The position numbers and the translations under genes were made by a program. Below are positions 1 through 5,410 of a DNA stretch of 8,273 nucleotides, one piece after another; within the stretch, counting starts at the first letter, position 1; each line of letters starts with the position of its first letter. The notes beneath the pieces were generated by a model, which ran no database searches, was not told the origin of the DNA, and was given only the letters and a program-made list of their open reading frames with translations. This DNA comes from Clostridium sp. (GTDB lineage: Bacteria; Bacillota; Clostridia; Clostridiales; Clostridiaceae): assembly GCA_012511315.1 (NCBI GenBank), contig JAAZGI010000411.1, positions 1 to 8,273 on the forward strand, given 5' to 3'.

Positions 1-107
1 CTAAACTCTCTGAACAGACTAAACTCTTTTATAGATTCTATTGAATGCACAATTGAATCCCATAAAGAACTGGTTAAATTATAAATAATAAAAGGAAGTG
101 TTTATTG

Positions 108-1358
108 ATGTTTAAAAAGCTAACAACCTTAATACTTGGTTTAACATTCTTAGCAGCTTGTAGCCCTGCTCCAACTGCCTCTGTATTTTTAAAACAAGTG
201 GAATTGAATGACAGCACCCAACAAATTGAAGTTCCTGAGGATATTAAAACCAGTATCTTTGAAATGGCCACTGAAATTACGCCAGATTACTTTCTAGCCT
301 CTGATAAAGATAATCAAATATTTTCACCTCTATCTTTATGGTATGCCCTAGGTGTTTTACGTGAAGGTGCTACCAATGAAACCCTTGCTGAAATTAATGA
401 AATGATGAAACTACCAGCTGACTTTGATTCCTCTAAAGTTATTCCTGAGCTATCTAAAACACTCAACTTCATGGAAGCATCCAAGCTAGCTAAGGACAAA
501 TCAAAACATGGAATTCGCCTCACCAATGGGATCTTTTTTGACGAAAGCTACAAGGACAATATTCTTGAAAGCTACTTGCAAAAAGCAGCCGATATTTGGG
601 GTACAGAAACTGCTCAGGTAGATTTTACCAATGAAAAAGAAACGAAAGAGATTATTAAAAACTGGGTTAGTGACAAAACCGACCAATTTATTGATGATTA
701 TGAAGCCACCTTTGCAAAGGATGGGAGCGCTATTTTAAACATCTATAACGTCCTTTATTTAAAGGATCTTTGGCTTAATCCCTTTACCAAACTGGATGCT
801 GAAACCTTCTATGCTCCCCAAGGTGACATTCTTGTTCCCTTTATCCAACAAGTGGACAACAATATACCATACCATGACCATGAACTAGCTCGTGCAGCTG
901 CTTTCTCCGGCGAAAAAGGCATCCGTGTATGGTTCCTGTTACCAAAAGGGGATAATCGTCCCATTGACTTGATTCCTGAGTTGCAATCCATTTTAGCTGA
1001 TAGCGAAGATACCTACCTTGACTTTAAAGCGCCAGCCTTAGATATTGATGGTGAAAATCTATCTTTAAAAGATTTATTGGAAGATAAGGGTTACACGAGA
1101 CTTTTCAATGAAGCTCAATTAGATAATATGCTGACAGGACTAGAGCCCGTTGTCTCTGAAATCAAGCAGAAAACGAAGCTCCAAATGGATGAAAAAGGCT
1201 TTAAAGCAGCAGCCGTTACAGAAATTGGCATCGCAGAAACCTCCGGTCCCGCTGATCCTCCCATTGAGTTTTACGTGGATCAACCTTATTTATTGGTGAT
1301 TGAATACCAAGGCCTACCACTATTTATTTCCCAAATCACCAATCCCGTCGAACATTAA
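108..1358 (+). CDS. Serpin-family protease inhibitor, predicted lipoprotein (first of a tandem pair)
   Basis: Predicted extracytoplasmic serpin of 416 aa, a normal length for the family. An N-terminal signal (KK, then a hydrophobic stretch at residues 5-17) ends in the lipobox LAAC with Cys18, so it should be lipid-anchored on the outer face of the membrane. Serpin hallmarks follow in order: NQIFSPLSLWYALGVLREGA near residues 66-85, NWVSDKTDQFIDDY, NVLYLKDLW, and the C-terminal hinge and loop from G364. Counting G364 as P15 puts P1-P1' at Thr378-Ser379. The hinge has P12-P8 A-A-A-V-T as in inhibitory serpins, but P14 is Phe where Thr or Ser is usual, so inhibitory activity is likely but not certain. 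ATG 108 is chosen; an in-frame TTG at 105 is possible. AAAGGA at 91-96 is the ribosome-binding site. No convincing promoter is visible in the 107 nt upstream. It is first in an operon with a paralogue 35 nt downstream. Confidence 0.93.
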   Translation: MFKKLTTLILGLTFLAACSPAPTASVFLKQVELNDSTQQIEVPEDIKTSIFEMATEITPDYFLASDKDNQIFSPLSLWYALGVLREGATNETLAEINEMMKLPADFDSSKVIPELSKTLNFMEASKLAKDKSKHGIRLTNGIFFDESYKDNILESYLQKAADIWGTETAQVDFTNEKETKEIIKNWVSDKTDQFIDDYEATFAKDGSAILNIYNVLYLKDLWLNPFTKLDAETFYAPQGDILVPFIQQVDNNIPYHDHELARAAAFSGEKGIRVWFLLPKGDNRPIDLIPELQSILADSEDTYLDFKAPALDIDGENLSLKDLLEDKGYTRLFNEAQLDNMLTGLEPVVSEIKQKTKLQMDEKGFKAAAVTEIGIAETSGPADPPIEFYVDQPYLLVIEYQGLPLFISQITNPVEH

Positions 1359-1380
1359 TCAGACAAGCAAAGATAATGCA

Positions 1381-1386
1381 AAAGGA
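1381..1386 (+). promoter_or_regulatory. Ribosome-binding site deciding the start of the second serpin
   Basis: AAAGGA lies 7 nt before ATG 1394. It falls inside the reading frame that would be opened by the upstream in-frame ATG at 1376, so the longer start is probably not used. The resulting MFKK start also matches the first serpin. Confidence 0.75.
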
Positions 1387-1393
1387 ATTTAAT

Positions 1394-2650
1394 ATGTTCA
1401 AAAAATTCTCTGCCCTAAACCTTTTCTTACCAGGTGCTCTTAGCCCTTTAGCTAGGGCACCTATTGTTTTAAAACAAGTTCCCATTAATCACTCAAAAAT
1501 TAAAGTTACCGTACCATTAGACATTAAACAAAGTCTTTATCATATCGTATCCCAACTAACAGCGGATTACTTTAAAGCCTCCGAACAACCCAATCAAATA
1601 TTCTCTCCTCTTTCCCTTTGGTATGCCTTAGGTGTATTACGCGAGGGGGCTAGTGGCGATACTCTAGAAGAATTAAACCAGTTAATGAATCTGTCAGCTG
1701 CCTTTGATTCATCCAAAGTCGTTCCCCACCTTTCTGCTAGTTTAAATTTTATGGAAGAATCCATCATGACTGTTGAACAAGAAGAGAATGGTATTCTTTT
1801 AAGCAATGGATTGTTCTTTGACCAAGCCTATGTTAACAATCTTCGAAAAATCTACTGGAAGAAAGCAGCGACCATTTGGAATACGGAAACTGCAGCCGTT
1901 GATTTCACAAAAAAACTTCGAACAGAAGAAATTATTCGCCATTGGGTCAGTGAAAAAACCAATCACTTCATTGAAGATTATAAAGCTACCTTTGATAGCT
2001 CGGGAACCGCTATTTTAAATATCTATAATGTGCTTTACTTAAAAGATCACTGGCAAAAACCCTTCAATCCCTTGGGCGATCAAGTCTATAACTCCCCAGG
2101 TGGTGAAGTCTTAGTTCCTTATATGGGTAAGGTTATTGAAGATGCCCACTATTTTGATCATGAAAAAGCACAAGTCGTTGCTTTCCCTAGCGAAAAAGGA
2201 ATCAAAGCTTGGTTTCTTCTGCCTAAAGATCAATTAAAGCCAATTGACTTAATCTCTCACTTAGATGAACTTCTTCAAGATGGAGACGTTTCCTCCGTCA
2301 ACTTTCAAGCTCCCACCTTAGATATCGAAGGTGACAACATTTCATTAAAAGACTTACTCCAAGGGAAGGGTTATTCCAAACTCTTTCATGAAGCCCAGCT
2401 CGATGGGATGGTCCAAGGATTGAAAGTTGCCGTTTCTGAAATCAAGCAAAAAACTAAACTTCAAATGGATGAACTTGGATTTAAAGCCGCTGCCATCACA
2501 GAGATTGGGATAGCTATGCGCTCCATGCCGACTAGGGATCCAATCAGTTTTCTAATCCATAAACCCTACCTACTAGTCATTGAGTATCAAAGTCTTCCTC
2601 TTTTTATCGCTCAAGTCACCAACCCAGCTCGAGATGAAGACCAGGTATAA
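1394..2650 (+). CDS. Serpin-family protease inhibitor with Arg-Ser reactive centre (second of a tandem pair)
   Basis: Paralogue of the upstream serpin, 418 aa and colinear throughout (shared blocks include NQIFSPLSLWYALGVLREGA, FDSSKV, VSEIKQKTKLQMDE and KPYLLVIEYQ). The hinge begins at G362 (P15), followed by F-K-A-A-A-I-T. Counting from it, P1-P1' is Arg376-Ser377, the arrangement used by serpins that trap trypsin-like proteases. P14 is Phe, as in the first copy. The N-terminus keeps MFKK and a short hydrophobic stretch, but the lipobox FLAAC of the first copy reads FLPGAL here (Cys codon TGT replaced by CTT, 1439-1441). It is therefore not a standard lipoprotein: it may be secreted after signal peptidase I cleavage, stay membrane-tethered, or not be exported. 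ATG 1394 is preferred over the in-frame ATG at 1376 because AAAGGA sits at 1381-1386 and the N-terminus then matches the paralogue. The next gene starts 3 nt after the stop. Confidence 0.93.
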   Translation: MFKKFSALNLFLPGALSPLARAPIVLKQVPINHSKIKVTVPLDIKQSLYHIVSQLTADYFKASEQPNQIFSPLSLWYALGVLREGASGDTLEELNQLMNLSAAFDSSKVVPHLSASLNFMEESIMTVEQEENGILLSNGLFFDQAYVNNLRKIYWKKAATIWNTETAAVDFTKKLRTEEIIRHWVSEKTNHFIEDYKATFDSSGTAILNIYNVLYLKDHWQKPFNPLGDQVYNSPGGEVLVPYMGKVIEDAHYFDHEKAQVVAFPSEKGIKAWFLLPKDQLKPIDLISHLDELLQDGDVSSVNFQAPTLDIEGDNISLKDLLQGKGYSKLFHEAQLDGMVQGLKVAVSEIKQKTKLQMDELGFKAAAITEIGIAMRSMPTRDPISFLIHKPYLLVIEYQSLPLFIAQVTNPARDEDQV

Positions 2651-2653
2651 ATC

Positions 2654-3064
2654 ATGATAGAAATCAAACAATACTCGGATCAATTAAAAACCATGTCCAT
2701 TGCCGATGGCTTCTTTGAGGGCTGGCCTAACCCACCCAGTAAAGAAATCCATCGTAAAATCCTTGAAAATAGTTATGCAGCCTTTGTTGCCATCGACCCT
2801 TTAACAAAAAAAATCATCGGATTCATCAATATCATCAGTGATGGGGTCCTGTCTGCTTATGTTCCCCTACTAGAAGTCATTCCAGCCTACCGAAAACAAG
2901 GCATTGGTAAGGAACTGGTTGAAACAGCCTTCCTTGAACTACAGAATCTATATATGATTGATCTGTCTTGCGACGATGCACTGGTTAGCTTTTATAAAGA
3001 ATTGGGAATGCATCAAACCAATGGGATGATTAAGCGCAATTTCAAAAAACAATCCGGCGAATAG
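2654..3064 (+). CDS. GNAT-family N-acetyltransferase
   Basis: Predicted cytoplasmic acetyl-CoA-dependent N-acetyltransferase of 136 aa, a full-length single GNAT domain. The acetyl-CoA pyrophosphate loop (motif A) is visible as VIPAYRKQGIGKELV at about residues 75-89, with R80-K-Q-G83-I-G85-K. It is preceded by the beta strands around IIGFINIISDGVLSAY (54-69). The C-terminal part SFYKELGM followed by MIKRNF is typical of the last GNAT strands. The acceptor substrate cannot be read from the sequence. The gene starts 3 nt after the second serpin stop, with a weak AGGT at 2643-2646 inside that gene's end, which points to translational coupling. It is last in the operon and its stop codon lies in the first bases of the terminator hairpin. 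Why an acetyltransferase is coupled to extracellular protease inhibitors is unclear; it may be a passenger. Confidence 0.88.
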   Translation: MIEIKQYSDQLKTMSIADGFFEGWPNPPSKEIHRKILENSYAAFVAIDPLTKKIIGFINIISDGVLSAYVPLLEVIPAYRKQGIGKELVETAFLELQNLYMIDLSCDDALVSFYKELGMHQTNGMIKRNFKKQSGE

Positions 3065-3109
3065 ACATAAAAAAGCAGGCACCTCAAAGGTCCTGCTTTT
3101 TTATGTCTA
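3062..3109. terminator. Strong bidirectional terminator between convergent genes
   Basis: A perfect 18-bp stem pairs 3062-3079 with 3092-3109. After a bulged C at 3080 come 4 more pairs (3081-3084 with 3088-3091) and a 3-nt loop. Runs of six A and six T flank the GC core (GCAGG/CCTGC), so RNA from either strand gets a hairpin followed by U. It closes the serpin operon on the plus strand, overlapping the acetyltransferase stop codon, and the small minus-strand gene that ends at 3150. Confidence 0.92.
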
Positions 3110-3149
3110 TATATTTTCTATGTTGTGGCATTTTTTTCTAATTATCATT

Positions 3150-3335
3150 TTAGCTTTCATCTTGGCTTTCATTTTTGGTGTTCTGAAAACTTACTCGGTT
3201 TTCTAAATTCTCCTTCTTCTTCTCCTGAATCAGATCTTTCCTAATTTCGTTTATGGTTTTAACATAAATTCCCATGATGGCTCCAATGGCTGTAGCGATT
3301 AACATCATTGTTTTTTTGTTGTTTTTATCAGACAT
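3150..3335 (-). CDS. Small single-helix membrane protein, YtxH-like
   Basis: A 61-aa protein of unknown function. A short basic N-terminus (MSDKNNKK) is followed by one hydrophobic, Gly/Ala-rich segment at about residues 9-25 (MMLIATAIGAIMGIYV) and then a highly charged Lys/Glu/Asn-rich tail. This resembles small Gram-positive YtxH-type membrane proteins, which are often stress-related, but the match is one of architecture and I cannot assign a function. A perfect AGGAGG (minus strand, 3346-3351) lies 10 nt before ATG, which supports a real gene. A TATAGT hexamer (3371-3376 on the minus strand) could be the -10, but no good -35 is evident. The gene stands alone, diverges from the phosphoesterase gene and ends near the shared bidirectional terminator. 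Confidence 0.72.
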   Translation of the reverse strand: MSDKNNKKTMMLIATAIGAIMGIYVKTINEIRKDLIQEKKKENLENRVSFQNTKNESQDES

Positions 3336-3468
3336 TTTCGATCGGCCTCCTCATTGGATTTGTTACCTTCACTATACAATGAAACCTTCGGATATGATAT
3401 TCTTAGCCAAGGGAATAAATTTTTAAATAGCGCCGCTAAATTCAAATCTTAATTTATAGTAACTCCAT

Positions 3469-3530
3469 CTATAGCTATAGGTAACTTGATTTTAGACTTG
3501 ATGTCAGTTTAATATAGTTTTGATATAGTT
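3469..3530. repeat. TATAG-motif repeats and a 12-bp palindrome in the divergent spacer
   Basis: The spacer at 3336-3628 holds a perfect palindrome CTATAGCTATAG at 3469-3480 and a tandem ATATAGTT at 3512-3519 and 3523-3530, exactly 11 bp apart. Related copies occur just outside: TATAGTAACT at 3455-3464, TATAGGTAACT at 3476-3486 and TATAG at 3602-3606. No other feature was seen in this spacer apart from the two promoter and ribosome-binding regions. Confidence 0.5.
3501..3529 (+). promoter_or_regulatory. Candidate promoter for the metallophosphoesterase gene
   Basis: An extended -10 (TG-A-TATAGT, 3521-3529) sits 17 nt after ATGTCA at 3501-3506, which matches TTGACA at 4 of 6 positions. It would give a leader of roughly 90 nt before the ribosome-binding site. 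The -10 overlaps the ATATAGTT tandem repeat, so a regulator binding that repeat would meet RNA polymerase here. Confidence 0.35.
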
Positions 3531-3628
3531 GTTTATCAGGCGAGCTTTTTGATTTTCAGTTCATACTGCAATGATGAGGTTCCCTATTTTTTATATATTC
3601 GTATAGAAAGTTTATAAAGGAAAAAACT

Positions 3629-4855
3629 ATGAAATATAATAATAATCTACCTTTACATATTATCGTAGTAAGTGATTCCCATCTCCTTTCCAGTCAATTG
3701 CATGATAAGGGCGAAATGATTCGCCGAATCAGTCAAAAAGGGGATGGCAAGGTATTACCTTACTCTGAGGAAATTTTTGCCGCCTTTACCCATCAGATTC
3801 TAGCTGACCCTCCAAATGTGCTGATTCTTACCGGAGATTTAAGTTACAATGGGGAGCGCCAGAGTCATTTAGATCTGATTAGCTACTTAGAAAAAATGAA
3901 AGCTGCCGGGATTAAGGTTTTGGTTATTCCAGGAAATCATGATATCAATATTTCCTCTGCAGCTGCTTTTTCTAAAAATCAAGCTTGGTTGACCGAAACG
4001 GTAAACCATCAGGAATTCTTTGATCTTTATGGAGGATTTGGTTACGATGCTGCCATTGATCAAGACTCAAGCTCTTTTAGCTATGTGACGGAGCTAACGG
4101 ATCAACTTTGGTTGGTTACCATTGATGTCAACAGTCAACATAACCCTCGGCTTGTCAGCGATCAAACCTTTCAATGGCTAGAGACAGCTTTAAAGAAAGC
4201 TAAGACTTTAGGTAAGACGGTCATCACAGCCACTCACCAAAATATTCTGGTTCATAACCAACAATTCGTTAAGGGCTTTGTGATTGAAAATCATTTGAAA
4301 CTGTCCAAACTTTTAAATCAATATCAAGTACGTCTGAACCTATCTGGTCATATTCACCTCCAACATTTAGTGTTAGAGGAAAAAGGACTTAGTGAGGCTG
4401 CCACCGGTTCTCTTGCCATTTCACCTCACCCAGTTGGCCATATCATAATTGATGAATCCCTACACCTTCATTATGAAACGAAAAATTTGGATGTCACTTC
4501 TTGGGCAAAACAATACGCTACCCATGATAAAAACCTTCAAGAATTCTCCACTTTTTCTCGGGAGTACTTTTATAATATTTCTGCTTCTAAAACAGGAGCT
4601 GAATTGCTCAAAGATCCTACCATTCAACAAGCTGATCTTATTCGAATGGCAGAGTTTTCTGCAGAAGTAAACAGAGCTTATTTTTCTGGAAAGCTTCACC
4701 AACTGTTGCCTAATCCAATAGCTCACCCTGATTATCTTCTCTGGCAAAAGTTAGGGCAACATATAGGCTTTTGGAAAAATCTTAACTCATTCTTTCTTCA
4801 GCCTTTAAAGGATGAAACAACTTTCAGTTTGTCTCTTCTTCCAGCCAACGATTAA
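3629..4855 (+). CDS. Calcineurin-like metallophosphoesterase, possible cyclic-nucleotide phosphodiesterase
   Basis: A 408-aa dinuclear-metal phosphoesterase. All metal-ligand motifs are visible in order: SDSH (D16, H18), GDLSYNGE (D70), GNHD (N103, H104), H203 in THQN, and GHIH at 240-243 (H241, H243). The catalytic domain covers about residues 8-275. A largely helical C-terminal extension of about 130 residues follows (from about 285), as in Listeria-type cyclic nucleotide phosphodiesterases that carry a dedicated C-terminal domain; that assignment is inferred from layout and length. There is no signal peptide or transmembrane segment, so it is predicted cytoplasmic. The start is set by AAAGGA at 3616-3621, 7 nt before ATG. 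The gene is monocistronic. The substrate could be cyclic nucleotides or another phosphodiester and cannot be settled from the sequence. Confidence 0.9.
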   Translation: MKYNNNLPLHIIVVSDSHLLSSQLHDKGEMIRRISQKGDGKVLPYSEEIFAAFTHQILADPPNVLILTGDLSYNGERQSHLDLISYLEKMKAAGIKVLVIPGNHDINISSAAAFSKNQAWLTETVNHQEFFDLYGGFGYDAAIDQDSSSFSYVTELTDQLWLVTIDVNSQHNPRLVSDQTFQWLETALKKAKTLGKTVITATHQNILVHNQQFVKGFVIENHLKLSKLLNQYQVRLNLSGHIHLQHLVLEEKGLSEAATGSLAISPHPVGHIIIDESLHLHYETKNLDVTSWAKQYATHDKNLQEFSTFSREYFYNISASKTGAELLKDPTIQQADLIRMAEFSAEVNRAYFSGKLHQLLPNPIAHPDYLLWQKLGQHIGFWKNLNSFFLQPLKDETTFSLSLLPAND

Positions 4856-4885
4856 GGTTCGTTTTCCGCTTTTCCTTTTGGTTAA

Positions 4886-5037
4886 AGGTTTAGGGTAATA
4901 AACCTAATAAATGATATTTTAAAAAAGAAATCATTAAATATATCGGTTTAAATCTTATGGGTGCAAGAAAGGTTTTTAAGAAGGATTTTCAAGTATCCGT
5001 TTGGAAGTTATGTTTTGAAGTATGGTTCAAAACATAA
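4886..5037. repeat. Series of inverted repeats in the 4856-5176 gap
   Basis: No gene is evident in this 321-nt gap. It contains a 7-bp inverted repeat AGGTTTA/TAAACCT (4886-4892 with 4899-4905), a weaker AT-rich one AATGAT/ATCATT (4910-4915 with 4930-4935), and a perfect 12-bp repeat TTATGTTTTGAA at 5008-5019 with its complement at 5026-5037, separated by 6 nt. None is followed by a T run, so they do not look like classical terminators. They may be operator sites, RNA structures or decayed sequence. Confidence 0.5.
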
Positions 5038-5062
5038 AGTGATATTTAATAATAATTAATGG

Positions 5063-5104
5063 ATGAAGGGTCCCAGATTTTAGTTAAAATCCGGGACCCT
5101 TCAT
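5063..5104. terminator. GC-rich terminator-like hairpin between convergent transcription units
   Basis: A perfect 12-bp stem (5063-5074 with 5093-5104, core AAGGGTCCC), one A/C mismatch, 6 more pairs (5076-5081 with 5086-5091) and a 4-nt loop. It stands out from AT-rich flanks. On the minus strand it lies 73 nt after the DUF1667-like gene and is followed by a T-rich stretch. On the plus strand it is 208 nt after the phosphoesterase gene. Neither side has a continuous U run, so efficiency is uncertain. Confidence 0.65.
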
Positions 5105-5176
5105 GCATCTTTAAAATAACTTTAATTCTTAAAGATTAGTTCAGCACACGTTTCTATCTAGATCTTTACTTAGCTT

Positions 5177-5398
5177 TTATTCCAAGGTCTTAGTAGCCAC
5201 AATATCAATATCTAAATTCAAGACATTGCGGCAAATAATATCACCACGACGGACTGGTTTACCAACGTAAATTCTAGATAACACTCTGGATATCGGTATA
5301 AATAGCTCCATATCGACAGGAACTGTGCTTTTAACTGGAACAACCTCAATTCGTCCTGAATCTTTGCAGCGGACCAATGATGTAAAAAATGCTTTCAT
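5177..5398 (-). CDS. Half-length DUF1667-family protein (lacks the Cys-rich N-terminal part)
   Basis: A 73-aa protein matching only the C-terminal half of DUF1667 (COG3862). The recognisable stretch runs from RIEVVPVKSTVPV (residues 16-28) through GKPVRRGDII (46-55) to DIDIVATKTL (63-72). Full members are about 120 aa and begin with a CPxGC-type cysteine cluster; that part is absent, leaving only Cys11 and Cys56. ATG 5398 is chosen because AAAGGAG (5404-5410) sits 5 nt upstream; a TTG at 5422 would overlap the upstream gene. The start is 10 nt after the FAD oxidoreductase stop and the ribosome-binding site touches that stop, so the two are tightly coupled. In other Bacillota and related bacteria DUF1667 accompanies GlpA-like and pyridine-nucleotide FAD oxidoreductases, which supports an accessory role for the upstream enzyme. 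No biochemical function is established. Confidence 0.75.
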   Translation of the reverse strand: MKAFFTSLVRCKDSGRIEVVPVKSTVPVDMELFIPISRVLSRIYVGKPVRRGDIICRNVLNLDIDIVATKTLE

Positions 5399-5403
5399 AT
5401 TTG

Positions 5404-5410
5404 CTCCTTT
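5404..5410 (-). promoter_or_regulatory. Ribosome-binding site deciding the DUF1667-like start
   Basis: AAAGGAG on the minus strand, 5 nt before ATG 5398. It overlaps the last bases of the upstream stop codon (5409-5411), which implies coupled translation and argues against the TTG start at 5422. Confidence 0.75.

Noticed and set aside
1..27. CTAAACTCT repeated at 1-9 and 19-27
   Set aside because: Only two short copies at the window edge; not enough to call a repeat array.
53..85. Promoter-like hexamers before the first serpin (TTGAAT at 53-58, TATAAA at 80-85)
   Set aside because: The 21-nt spacing is too long and the -10 would nearly abut the ribosome-binding site; the true promoter may lie before the window.
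1376..1393. Earlier ATG at 1376 as the start of the second serpin
   Set aside because: It would place the ribosome-binding site AAAGGA inside the coding region and add six residues absent from the paralogue.
314..2018. Several open frames of 60-70 codons overlapping the serpins, antisense or in another frame
   Set aside because: They mirror each other in the two paralogues because the DNA is duplicated, have no supporting start signals and give no recognisable protein.
4449..4747. Overlapping plus- and minus-strand open frames within the metallophosphoesterase 3' part
   Set aside because: They lie in the intact coding region of a well-supported gene, without their own ribosome-binding sites.
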